A DNA stretch of 64,000 nucleotides from Azolla caroliniana (lineage: Eukaryota; Polypodiophyta): assembly GCA_043228905.1 (NCBI GenBank), contig JBHGNT010000020.1, forward strand, positions 8,432,001-8,496,000, given 5' to 3'. Under the pieces are notes generated by a model, which ran no database searches, had not been told where the DNA came from, and was given only the letters and a program-made list of their open reading frames with translations. The first letter of the stretch is position 1. Every line of letters begins with the position of its first letter. Positions 31,599 through 42,437 of this stretch are shown piece after piece. Position numbers and translations under genes: made by a program.

Positions 31599-34500
31599 CG
31601 GGAGTCCAACAGACGACACGAGCAATACGACAGAGACCATTCCCCTGGTTACCGAAGGCACCAGGAGGACTACGGCCGATTTTACGATCCACCACGACAT
31701 GACTACCGAAATAAAAATAAGAATAATAAGAAACGTAATTTCAAGAAAGGTGGTCACCCTAGGGACCCGGAACATGGAACCCCAAGGAGCCAACCGGCAC
31801 AGAACGCACCACTCACTACGGGACCGACTCCGGCTACCAGCAATGCTGGATCCAGCAATACCCGTAAAGAGTACTGCTACTACTGCAGGCAGGAAGGCCA
31901 CTACAGTAACCAGTGCCCGGCAAAGAGCTACGATAAACGACCAGCAGTTAATATGGTGGTTCCGGAAGTGGCGGATGTACAGCAAGTAACCACACGGTCG
32001 AAAGGCATGGCCAAAGAGTGGGAAACACAAGAGGCCATACGAAAACAGGCGACGGAATGGGTGAAGGAAGCCAATGAAAGGAACGTCACGAACGCGGAAC
32101 GGCAAAAGGCGAATACCATAGTGAGTGCCGGCGGTAGCCACGCAGAAAATGAGACATGGCAAGCACTGCAAGAATGTCAGATCACGTTGCCATTAGGAAG
32201 ACTCTTGCAGCTCGTGCCGCGATTTACGGAAGGACTAAAAACGGTCATGACAGACGGTATAGCCCCACCGGCACCAGTCCTCTTCTCGAATCCGGAGGAG
32301 GGACCGACGGTGGTGGACACTAGTAGTCCGGTGATTACAGCTATTGTCAAAGGGCACGAACTTCCCGGCACAGTAATCGATGGAGGTTCCGGGGTGAACG
32401 TAATAAGTCTCCGCACGTGTGATGCCTTGGGTATACATGAATGGTAGCCATGTCCGTTCTGGCTACGGATGGCGGATACGAGCTCTGTACGGCCGACGGG
32501 CTTAATACGGAAATTGGAGGTCACCATAGGAGGTCACACATTTCACATCTCGGCTGTAGTGCTGCAGCTACAGGCGCAAGGCTCGTACCCACTATTGCTG
32601 GGCAGACCATGGTTGAAAACAGCAGACATCAAGCAAAATTGGCGGAAAAATATGATTACCTTCCGGCGCGGAAAAGCCAAGGTCAGGGTACCGACACAAC
32701 CACGGACGAGCAACGGTAAGGAATGCACACCGCTGTATGCGGAATGCGTGAACATGCTTGAAGGGTTGGCAGACGACGAAGAAGCCCAGTACTTGGAGGA
32801 ACACCCGAAGATCGTACCACTCTTCGAGATTGACGTAGCTGAAGCCGTAGCGCCATACTTGCCGCAGCGGGACGAAACCGAAGCCGAACTAGACAAAGAT
32901 TCGATTCGGGAATTACGGCAAGCACAGGAAGCGTTGGAACGGGAAATGGCCGTTTCCCAACAGGTAAAAACATCCCAGCTCGACGAAGTGAACCTAGGAA
33001 GCAAGGACGAATCAAAGCCGGTACACATCGCCAAAGAAATGAAGCCGGAAGATAAAGCGGCGATGATCAAACTTCTCACGGAGTTTCGCGACATATTCGC
33101 CTGGTCATACGAAGACATGCGAGGGCTGGACCCTCAATTATATCAACATCAGATCCACTTAGGCAAGGACGCGAAACCAGTGGCGCAAAGACGTTACCGA
33201 ATGAACCCCAACTACGCCGCCAAAGTGAAGGAGGAAATCGACAAACTCCAAAGAGTGGGCTTCATCCGGCCGGTAAAGAAAGCGACGTGGCTGAGCCCCA
33301 TCGTCGTCGTCCCAAAGAAGAACGGTAAAATCCGCGTGTGTGTAGATTACAGGAAACTAAATGCAGCCACAATTACGGATGCATTCCCTCTTCCGTTCAC
33401 GGATGGAGTACTGGATGTCGTCGCCGGCCATGAAGTTTATAGCTTTTTAGATGGGTTCAGCGGATACAATCAAATCCAGATGCACCTTGACGACCAGGAG
33501 AAGACAACGTTCGTCACCGAATGGGGGGTGTTTGTGGCCGTAGTAATGATGTTCGGACTAAAAATGACGCCAGCAACTTTCCAGCGAATCATCATGGAGA
33601 TCTTCGGCGAATACATTCCAGCCTTCATGCATGTTTTCCTGGATGACTTTGCAGTCTATAGCCGGGAAAAAGACCATTTGCAGCACCTACGGTTATGCCT
33701 TGAAAAGTGTAGGTTATACCGGCTAAGCTTAAACCCAGCAAAATGCATCTTTGGGGTTTCAAGTGGAATATTACTGGGACACATTGTAAGTAAGGAGGGC
33801 ATTGCGGTCGACCCGGACAACGTAAACGCGATACTAGGGGCACCGGCGCCGAAAACGGCCAAAGCACTAAGCCGATTCTTAGGACAGATCCGGTGGCACA
33901 GCCGGATGCTCCGTCACTTGGCTGACTTGGCTACACCATTACACACCGCGGTACATCGGACACCGTTCCAATGGACGGATACGGAGGATAAGGCATACAA
34001 TGCCCTGAAGGTACTTTTGTCGCAAGCACCCGTCGTGCAGCCTCCGGATTGGAGCAAGGAATTTCATGTGTTCGTTGACGCTTCCGACATCGCTATCGGC
34101 AGCGCCTTAATGCAACTTACGGAGCCCAAATGGTACCGGCCGGTATATTACGCCAGCCGGAAGCTGTCCCAAGCGGAGAAGAACTATTCGACTACGGAAT
34201 GGGAGGCCCTGGGCATGATCTACAGTGTCACAAAGTTTCGTCATTACCTATTGGGAAGGAAGTTCTCCTTTCATGTGGATCACTCGGCGCTCCTGTACTT
34301 AGTGTCCAAGGCGTCCCTGACCGGTAAGTTGGCCCGTTGGACCTTGCTGTTGCAGGAGTTCGAATTCGAGATCTTCCACCGGCCCGGTATCCAGCATGCC
34401 GTAGCAGACTATCTGAGCCGGTTAGAGTCCGGAGAATCAGGCAACGGAGTAACGGATGAATTCCCGGACGCAGAGTTATTCCGTATCACCCCGGAAACGG

Positions 34501-36085
34501 CAGCGGACGACACGGTGGCATCAGAAGATAGGTGGCTGACAAACATGCACCAGTTCCTAAGCACGGGCCTGCCACCGGAGGAAATGAACCGGGACGAGAG
34601 GAAACGACTGGCGGTGCAGAGCCGCAATTTCTGTCTGTTACGGGACACTCTCTAACACAAGGGAGCAGATGGAATATGGAGACGGGCAGTCCGTAGTGAC
34701 GAGAAACAAATAATCTTACGGGAAGCACACTGTGGGGTTGCCGGAGGACACTATGCCGGGGAAGCGACGACAAGGAAAGTATGGCAGAGTGGCTTATGGT
34801 GGCCCACGACGTTAAAAGACGCCATCAAGTATGCTAAGGAATGTGACCTATGCCAACGAATGGGCCAGCCTACGGAGCAAGCACGAATGCCACACCAACC
34901 GGTACTTCCACTAGAGCCATTCCAGAAGTGGGGGTTGGATTTTGTCGGACCGTTCAAGCCACCGGCAATGAGAACGGGTAATCGTTATGTCATCGTGGCA
35001 ACAGATTATTGCACTAAATGGGTGGAGGCTAAGGCCTTGAGAGACAACACCGCGTCATCCACAGCAAAATTCCTGTACGAAAACATTTGGTGCCGATATG
35101 GATGTCCGATTGAATTAATCAGCGACCAAGGAGGGCATTTCCTCGGCCAGGTAGTTGAAAGCTTAACAACGTTCTATGCCGTGGTCCATAAACGGAGCAC
35201 ACCGTACTACCCACAAGCAAACGGGTTAGCAGAGTCAACCAACAAAACGCTCCAGAACATTCTCTGCAAAATCGTCCATGAAAACCGGACGGACTGGGAT
35301 ACAAAGCTCCATAGCGCGCTATGGGCGTACCGAACGGCATACAAAACAAGTATCCGGACAACGCCGTTCCGGTTAGCGTTCGGCTTAGAGGCGGTCATGC
35401 CGGTGGAATTTCAGGTACCAAGCTTACGGATCCAACTACGGGAACGGCTGAATGAAAAGGAGTCGGAGGAAATGCGGCTAGCAGCACTATGCGAACTGGA
35501 GGAGCAACGGCTGGCCAGCATCCTACACATGGAACTGGAGCAGCGACGACGGAAAGCGTTCGTTGACCGTCACCGGAAAGGTAATGAAAAGATGTTCGAA
35601 ATCGGAAAGCCGGTGCTAGTATTCCAAACGAGGATGGGCAAGATGCCGGGTAAACTCCGGTTTAGATGGACAGGCCCGTATTGGCTGACACGGGAATACA
35701 ACGGGTCCTATCAGTAAGGGACACTTGCCGGTGAAGTGCTAGGCAAGTGGGTCAACGGATTTAGACTAAAGCCCTATAAAGGACCGATGCCAAGTAACCC
35801 GTTTATGCAGCCCACCGGCACTATACCGGGAACGGTACGGATGGAAGAAAAAGACGACGGGGAACCCGTAGCAGAGGCGAAGGAAGACACGGCAACCCGT
35901 AAGGAAAACGGTAAGGGTCCGAAGGGACCTACGGATGTGTAAGATCACATACCGTCATTAAAAAAGGAAAAAAGAAAAGAAAAAAGAAATCATTAAAAAT
36001 CAAGGTATGAACGGACGTGAAAGCAAGGAGCGAAAAGGTACGTAGTGGGCATTTAAGAGCCACCACGTTACTTAATACTAAATTG
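31599..36085 (+). pseudogene. B3 gag-pol, right part, then truncated
   Basis: Continues B3 after C1: rest of the charged linker, third knuckle CYYCRQEGHYSNQC (about 31872), protease DGGSG (about 32380), RT VPKKNGKIR (about 33310) and FLDDF (about 33637), RNase H FVDASDIAIGS (about 34070), and integrase zinc finger and core (34725-35260). Stops: TAG 32445 (GAG-to-TAG), TAA 34653 (TAC-to-TAA), and TAA 35715, the last shared with B2 at the same codon. The pol frame ends at 35940, followed by a pure purine tract (35957-35991) and the first about 75 bp that in B2 lead into ORF2. Sequence identity to B2 stops at 36085, so ORF2 and the 3' LTR are gone. Confidence 0.92.
35957..35991 (+). other. Purine-only tract in the B3 pol-ORF2 spacer
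   Basis: About 30 consecutive A/G bases after the pol stop. It could act as an internal polypurine primer, given that families A and B lack an obvious tract next to the 3' LTR. B2 has AAT repeats in the same place. Confidence 0.4.
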
Positions 36086-36128
36086 TGTGTTTCTCACTCT
36101 TCCTCACATACCCAACAGGGGGCACAAC

Positions 36129-36249
36129 TAGGTTTGCCTTTCGTTTGCAAACTTCAAACTTCTCTAAAGCAGTCTATTTCTCTCCTATCTAAGAACATCA
36201 CATAATCATGTGAAGATCATCTTCATCTCATAGACCTCAACTCTTCCAC
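36129..36249 (-). mobile_element. Cop1 LTR fragment, left of element A
   Basis: Matches the right end of the solo-like LTR at 4.9-6.3 kb (from ggtttgcctttcgtttgc to ctcttccac). Ends in the TCCAC target duplicate of A at 36245-36249. The 36086-36128 stretch between it and B3 is not assigned. Confidence 0.7.
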
Positions 36250-36707
36250 TGTTACCCGGACCCGGACAGTCAGTTTTACCGAACAGGTGGGAAAGCGTCG
36301 AAAACAGAGTCGGTTCGGATCGACTGTTCGGATCAATGACTCAGCAGTAAAACGAAGAGAACTAAGTTAGTTAGATAATTTTGTAAATCTTGTTAGGGAG
36401 TAGGAATAGTTCTTGATGAGAAAAGACCTTCGGTATACCTATAAAAGGGAACCAAAGGCATTGTAAGAAAGGTCGTTTTTATTTAGTAATATAAGTTTAA
36501 GTTAGGAATATCTTGTACGGATTCTGTGTTTCTCTGTTGTCTATGATCTTAAGTGCAAGCTTCCTAATTTATAACTAAGTAACGATCACGGTAATTACCG
36601 ATTAATATAGCATAATTCCGTTCGTAAAACACAATTCCTTGTTAGAACGTTGAGTAGCGACGTTCACTCTTCTGTATCGGTAATAGTTAGTAATTAGCCG
36701 ATTAACA
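36250..36707 (+). repeat. Element A 5' LTR
   Basis: 458 bp, TGTTACCCGG...ATTAACA. TATAAAAG at 36440-36447 is the likely promoter. Confidence 0.95.
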
Positions 36708-36718
36708 CAGAAGAATTT

Positions 36719-36728
36719 TGGCACGCCC
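36719..36728 (+). other. Element A candidate primer binding site
   Basis: TTTTGGCACGCCC follows the LTR by 11 nt, at the place where family B has TTTTGGCGACC. The tRNA it would match was not identified. Confidence 0.4.
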
Positions 36729-36762
36729 ATTTACATCTGCAATTAAGCAGAGAACAATTCGA

Positions 36763-36777
36763 ATGGATGTCGTATGA
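36763..36777 (+). promoter_or_regulatory. Minimal uORF overlapping the A gag-pol start
   Basis: ATG GAT GTC GTA TGA; the main ATG (36767) starts at its fourth base, the same ATGGATG arrangement as in family B. Confidence 0.55.
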
Positions 36778-39700
36778 AGAGGAGGCACCGGTCAGTTGTA
36801 AGCGCCCTCGTACAAGGTCAGTTACGAAGGTAGTGCAGCAAGCGTTCATTACGCAAGAACAGCCGGAATCAAGCACAAAGTGGTCGAAACTTCCTGACTT
36901 ATCCGATCAATTACCTTCAGACGAAAAACAGACGGAAGAGGTATCGTTTTACGACATTTGGGACGATATGCCTTATACTTATTCTAAGTTCCGGGAAGGA
37001 ACAGATGCGGAAGCACATGTTAGGGATTTCTTAACGACATGGGAGATTAACCATGGAGCTCAGCGATTGTCGGCAGATGCCGAAGATAAGTCAAAAATCG
37101 CTGAGTTTGTCTTATCATTAGACGGATATTCCGCTAATTGGTTTGCGCAGAACGGTCTTCAAGGATTTCCATCCTTCGAAGTATTAACTAGTAAATTTTT
37201 ACAATCATTTCATCAACAAATTCCGCAGAAGGATTTGATTGCGCAATTTTATGCGTTATACCAAGAAAAAAATGAAACAGTATCTCAGTTTGTGATACGA
37301 TTTCAGAACTTACAGCTTCAGATTTCAAGACCGATTCCGGATAAGGAATTAAAAGAAGTCTTTCTAGAAGCTGTAAAAGAACCATTAAGGACGACATTGA
37401 AAGTGTTCGATTTTCGAAATCAGACTATCGAACAAGTCATTGATAAAGCAATAGAAATGGGTCGACCACCGGTCAATGTTCAGAGTATGGACATGTCGGC
37501 ATTACACCGTACATTACCAACAATGGAGGAGTTACAATTTCGACAAGCAGTACAATGCACCACTTGTTTAAATACGGGGCATTCGGCAATTGACTGTACG
37601 TTGAGAACACATTGTACAATATGTCATTCAAAATTACATTCCGTAGAACAATGTGAATATAATCTGCTTAATAAGACTACGGCGTTAGTACGACAATTTT
37701 TTGCTGACAATGGTTACCAAAATAACACTAATCTGTTCAATGGTTATCAAAATAATAATTTTTCACAAAATCAGCAAAATGTACAACAGAATCCGGTTCT
37801 ACAGCCAAATCAGATCTTTTCACAACAAAATATGCAACCCACTCAAGTGACTCAAGCATTTCAACCAGGTTTTGCTCAATCCAACCCACCATTCGTACAG
37901 AATCCGAATCAATATTTTCAACAAAATAATCAAAGTTTCCAACAAGGTAATCCACCATTTCAAGGGTTTCAACAGAACTGTCCGAATGTGCAACCGAATT
38001 CTACATTTCAACCAAATCCGGCATTTCAACCGGGTAATATGACTTTTCACCATAATACTCAAACTGTTCCACAAAATAATCAAATGTTTCAACAGAGTAA
38101 TTTTCCGCCAAATCAGGAGTTCGGGATACCACACAATATAGCACAACCAAATGATAATACTGAACAATTTAGGCCGAATAGGTATAAAAACAAGAGATTT
38201 TACAAACCAAAAGCTACACGTCAATACCAACAAAACCCGAATGGTAATGAAGAGCAGCAATTTAATAACGGGCAATTTGCACATGGAGAGACCAGTGCAA
38301 CATTTGTGCCCACTTGTTACATTTGTCGACAACTAGGCCATTATGCTAATCAATGTCTGGTTAAAGGAAAGGGTCCAGCAGTTAATATGGTAATACCGGA
38401 AGTTCAGCAAGTAACGACACGCAGCAAAAGCAAACAATCGGAGTGGGAAATTCAGGAAGAAGTTCGGAAGGCCGCAAAGGAATGGGTGGATGAAGCAAAT
38501 CAAAGTAATGTGAATCGAATGTTACAAGACAATAACATTGACCAGGACATCGCTGTACAACAGTCATTGGAGAATAAGGAACAGGAAGAAACTTGGAAAA
38601 TGTTGGCTGATTACCAAGTGTCATTACCACTTAAGGGCTTACTTAAGTTAGTACCAAGGTTTACAGAAAAAGTGGCAGCATTAATTGCATATAAAGGTTC
38701 CGAACAAATAGCAGTACACTACAATCAGCCAAGTAATAACCCCTCGATCATGGATGAACAGAATCCGTCTATTAAGGTAATACTTTACGGGCAAGAAATC
38801 GGAAATGTGATTATAGATGGAGGCTCGGGTGTTAATGTGATTAACAAAACTACATGTGAAAAACTGGGAATCACGGAATGGGAAGCATGTCCGTTTTGGT
38901 TACGAATGGCAGATACAAGTACGGTACGACCGATTGGTTTGCTTCGACAACTGGATGTAATAATCGGGGGACACAGTTTTCAGATTTCGGCAGTAATTTT
39001 GCAGTTAGAAACACAGGGAGCATACCCCTTGTTATTAGGGAGACCATGGTTAAAGACAGCTAATATTAAACAAAATTGGAAACAAAATGTGCTAACATTT
39101 AGAAAAGGAAAAAACAAGGTCAGGATTCCGACGCACAACAAAGTGACAACAAGCAAACAGAGTTTACCTGTATATGCAGAAGCAGTTAATATGATGGAAG
39201 GATTGGACGAGGAAGAAGAAAGTCAGTATTTTGATGATAATCAAAAAATCATCCCTCTATTTGAGGTAGATATTTTGCAAGCATTAACACCATATGTAGA
39301 ATCACACGAAGAAGTGCCAATCGATGAGCAAGCAATAAAAGAAATACGAATGCAACAAGAAGCTACAGATAAGGAATTGCAGGTATCTCAGAGAGTGCAA
39401 GCCTCAGCATTGGAGGAGATTGATTTGGCAGGAGTAGAGGATGCTGAAAGAAAAACAATCTTGATTGCTAGAGATTTGACGGAAAATGACAAACGGACAT
39501 TAACAACATTACTATTACAATATAAAGATGTTTTTGCATGGTCCTTTGACGATATGAAAGGTCTGGATCCCGCTTTTTGTCAACATCAAATCAATTTGCA
39601 TAAAGATGCAAAGCCAGTACAACAACGCAGGTACAGGTTGAATCCGAATTATGCTATCAAAGTAAAAGAAGAAATCGATAAACTCTTAAAAGTAGGATTT

Positions 39701-42229
39701 ATTCGACTAGTAGTAGTCCCGAAAAAGAATGGGAAAATTCGTGTATGTGTGGATTACAGAAAATTGAATGCAACGACAATTACGGATGCGTTTCCATTGC
39801 CATTCACAGATGGGATATTAGATGCAGTAGCGGGACATGAAATTTATAGTTTCTTGGATGGGTTCAGTGGGTACAACCAAGTACGGATGAATCCGGAAGA
39901 TCAGGAAAAGACAGCTTTCGTCACAGAATGGGGTGTCTTTGTGGCAGTAGTCATGATGTTCGGTTTAAAAACAGCTCCAGCTACATTTCAGCGGGTAATA
40001 CAGGAAATATTTGGGGAATATATTCCAGCTTTCATGCAGGTGTTTTTAGATGATTTTGCAGTATATAGTCGGAAAGCTGATCATTTTGAGCATTTACGGC
40101 TATGTTTAGAAAAATGTCGAAAAGGGCGTCTTAGTTTAAATCCAGCCAAATGCGCATTCGGAGTAATGAGTGGTACATTACTTGGGCATATTGTCAGTCA
40201 AGAAGGGATTGCAGTGGACCCAGATAAAGTTAAAGCAATTATTGAGGCAACACCACCAACAAATGCTAAAGCTCTAAGTAGATTTTTGGGTCAAATTCGG
40301 TGGCACAGTAGAATGATGAGATATCTAGCAGACATTGCTATTCCGTTACACACAGCAGTACACAAAGTTCCTTTTATATGGACAAGTATAGAACAAGATG
40401 CGTACGAATGTCTCAAGAAGATGCTGACGAAGGTTCCGGTAGTTCAACCACCGGACTGGAACAAACCATTTCATGTTTTCGTCGATGCGTCGGACATTGC
40501 CATAGGCAGTGCTTTAATGCAATTATCCGAACCAAACTGGTATAGGCCGGTATACTATGCCAGTAGGAAACTTTCGTCGGCCGAAAGAAACTATTCAACA
40601 ACCGAAAGAGAAGCTTTGGGAATGATATATAGTGTGAACAAATTTCGACATTACCTTTTGGGTAAGAAATTTACATTTCATGTGGATCATTCGGCTTTAC
40701 TGTATCTAGTTTCCAAACAAGAATTGACAGGCAAGTTAGCCCGATGGACGTTATTGCTTCAAGAGTTTGAATTTGACATTATACATCGACCAGGAGCACA
40801 GCACGCGATTGCTGACTATCTCAGTCGGCTTGAGTCTGGAGAAGAAGCGGTTGGGGTTAAAGATGATTTCCCAGATACTCAATTATTTCGGGTGGAGGCA
40901 GTAAAAGCACATGAAGTGAATGAGGAAAAAGAGGATGAATGGATTTCCGAAATGACGATATTTCTATCAACAGGAATTCCGGCCGAACACATGTCGACAG
41001 ATGAAAGAAAAAGAATTGCAGTACGAAGTCGGAATTTTTGTTTATTTAATGACATGTTGTATCATAAAGGAGCGGATGGAATATGGCGAAGGGCAGTACG
41101 AAAATTTGAAAAATCAGCCATATTAACAGAGTCACATTGTGGAATTGCTGGCGGTCATTACGCAGGAGAAGCAACAGCCAGAAAAATATGGAATAGCGGG
41201 TTATGGTGGCCAACGGTGATGAAAGATGCTAACGAATACTGTAAGAAATGCGATTTGTGTCAAAGAATGGGGCAACCAACCGAAAAGGATCGAATGCCTT
41301 TTCAACCGGTTTTACCTCTTGAGCCATTTCAGAAATGGGGCTTAGATTTTGTTGGCCCATTCAAACCAGCAGCTGCAAGAACCGGTAATCGATATATCAT
41401 AATTGCGACTGACTATTGCACAAAATGGGTTGAAGCAAAAGCTCTCAGGGACAATACGGCAGCATCCACAGCAAAATTCCTGTATGAGTATATATGGTGT
41501 CGATTCGGTTGCCCAATAGAATTGGTAAGCGATCAAGGCACTCATTTTATTAACAAGTTAATTAACGAATTAACCAATTACTATGCCGTAGTTCATAAGA
41601 AAAGTACGCCTTACTATCCCCAAGCTAATGGATTGGCAGAATCGACAAATAAAACAATTCAAACAATTTTAAAGAAGATAGTGAATGAAAATCGTACTGA
41701 TTGGGATCAAAAGTTAAATAGTGCATTATGGGCATATCGTACTTCGTACAAAACATCCATTAAATCAACACCTTTCCGAATGGCATTCGGACTCGAAGCC
41801 GTTATGCCAATCGAATTTCAAATTCCGACACTTCGTATCCAAGCAACGAATAAGTTAAATGAAATAGAATCGGAGCAGATACGCAAAGAGGCTTTATTAG
41901 TATTAGAAGAAGAACGGATTCAATCAATGTCAGCACTAGAACACAAGCAGAGACAAATCAAGGCATTCGTAAATCGACATCGAAGGAAATCGGAAGAGCA
42001 ATTCGAAATTGGGAAACCGGTATTGGTATTCCAGACGAGAATGGGACTTATGCCTGGGAAACTCCGGTATAGATGGACAGGTCCAGTATGGATAATTAAT
42101 AGTAAAAATGGTACGTACCAACTGGGATCATTAACCGGAGAGGCTTTACCAAAATGGGTAAATGGATTTCGGCTTAAACCGTATTTGGGAGATATGCCGG
42201 TAAATCCGTTTATTCAAACGGAAGAGTAA
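36767..42229 (+). CDS. gag-pol: Element A gag-pol polyprotein, 1820 aa
   Basis: Single uninterrupted frame. N-terminal basic patch KRPRTRSVTK (about 13-22); capsid-like region about 60-235; zinc knuckles CTTCLNTGHSAIDC (about 265) and CTICHSKLHSVEQC (about 284). A Gln/Asn-rich prion-like linker spans about 325-470, followed by third knuckle CYICRQLGHYANQC (about 518). Protease IDGGSGVNVI (about 683). RT with VPKKNGKIRVCVDYRKLN (about 983) and FLDDF (about 1093). RNase H FVDASDIAIGS (about 1235) and HVDHSALLYL (about 1302). Integrase zinc finger HCGIAGGHYAG...CDLCQRMGQ (about 1456-1505), core Asp in LDFVGPF (about 1526) and VSDQGTHF (about 1586), Glu in LAESTNKTI (about 1620). Compared with B, ten residues including the TWLSP block are missing just before VPKKNGK in RT. 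Non-chromoviral; no chromodomain. Confidence 0.95.
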   Translation: MSYEEEAPVSCKRPRTRSVTKVVQQAFITQEQPESSTKWSKLPDLSDQLPSDEKQTEEVSFYDIWDDMPYTYSKFREGTDAEAHVRDFLTTWEINHGAQRLSADAEDKSKIAEFVLSLDGYSANWFAQNGLQGFPSFEVLTSKFLQSFHQQIPQKDLIAQFYALYQEKNETVSQFVIRFQNLQLQISRPIPDKELKEVFLEAVKEPLRTTLKVFDFRNQTIEQVIDKAIEMGRPPVNVQSMDMSALHRTLPTMEELQFRQAVQCTTCLNTGHSAIDCTLRTHCTICHSKLHSVEQCEYNLLNKTTALVRQFFADNGYQNNTNLFNGYQNNNFSQNQQNVQQNPVLQPNQIFSQQNMQPTQVTQAFQPGFAQSNPPFVQNPNQYFQQNNQSFQQGNPPFQGFQQNCPNVQPNSTFQPNPAFQPGNMTFHHNTQTVPQNNQMFQQSNFPPNQEFGIPHNIAQPNDNTEQFRPNRYKNKRFYKPKATRQYQQNPNGNEEQQFNNGQFAHGETSATFVPTCYICRQLGHYANQCLVKGKGPAVNMVIPEVQQVTTRSKSKQSEWEIQEEVRKAAKEWVDEANQSNVNRMLQDNNIDQDIAVQQSLENKEQEETWKMLADYQVSLPLKGLLKLVPRFTEKVAALIAYKGSEQIAVHYNQPSNNPSIMDEQNPSIKVILYGQEIGNVIIDGGSGVNVINKTTCEKLGITEWEACPFWLRMADTSTVRPIGLLRQLDVIIGGHSFQISAVILQLETQGAYPLLLGRPWLKTANIKQNWKQNVLTFRKGKNKVRIPTHNKVTTSKQSLPVYAEAVNMMEGLDEEEESQYFDDNQKIIPLFEVDILQALTPYVESHEEVPIDEQAIKEIRMQQEATDKELQVSQRVQASALEEIDLAGVEDAERKTILIARDLTENDKRTLTTLLLQYKDVFAWSFDDMKGLDPAFCQHQINLHKDAKPVQQRRYRLNPNYAIKVKEEIDKLLKVGFIRLVVVPKKNGKIRVCVDYRKLNATTITDAFPLPFTDGILDAVAGHEIYSFLDGFSGYNQVRMNPEDQEKTAFVTEWGVFVAVVMMFGLKTAPATFQRVIQEIFGEYIPAFMQVFLDDFAVYSRKADHFEHLRLCLEKCRKGRLSLNPAKCAFGVMSGTLLGHIVSQEGIAVDPDKVKAIIEATPPTNAKALSRFLGQIRWHSRMMRYLADIAIPLHTAVHKVPFIWTSIEQDAYECLKKMLTKVPVVQPPDWNKPFHVFVDASDIAIGSALMQLSEPNWYRPVYYASRKLSSAERNYSTTEREALGMIYSVNKFRHYLLGKKFTFHVDHSALLYLVSKQELTGKLARWTLLLQEFEFDIIHRPGAQHAIADYLSRLESGEEAVGVKDDFPDTQLFRVEAVKAHEVNEEKEDEWISEMTIFLSTGIPAEHMSTDERKRIAVRSRNFCLFNDMLYHKGADGIWRRAVRKFEKSAILTESHCGIAGGHYAGEATARKIWNSGLWWPTVMKDANEYCKKCDLCQRMGQPTEKDRMPFQPVLPLEPFQKWGLDFVGPFKPAAARTGNRYIIIATDYCTKWVEAKALRDNTAASTAKFLYEYIWCRFGCPIELVSDQGTHFINKLINELTNYYAVVHKKSTPYYPQANGLAESTNKTIQTILKKIVNENRTDWDQKLNSALWAYRTSYKTSIKSTPFRMAFGLEAVMPIEFQIPTLRIQATNKLNEIESEQIRKEALLVLEEERIQSMSALEHKQRQIKAFVNRHRRKSEEQFEIGKPVLVFQTRMGLMPGKLRYRWTGPVWIINSKNGTYQLGSLTGEALPKWVNGFRLKPYLGDMPVNPFIQTEE

Positions 42230-42437
42230 AATAAAAAAAATAAAAAAATAAAAAACTAACTAACTCACTCAATAGTTCTTGTCAAATACAGAAATACAAT
42301 CTTGCCATAAACAGTATGAATCGACTATAAATAGAAAGAGGAATTGCATGATTATTAGTAACAAGTACAACCACTACACGTAGAGTGAATACTAATTAAT
42401 TCCTACATTAATAGCAATTACTATTCTTTAAGTCATC
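42230..42437 (+). promoter_or_regulatory. Element A pol-ORF2 spacer with TATA box
   Basis: Begins with an A-rich tract (42230-42260) and contains TATAAATAG at 42326-42334, about 104 bp upstream of the ORF2 ATG. It could drive a separate ORF2 transcript. An upstream ATG near 42348 is soon followed by a stop. Confidence 0.45.
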
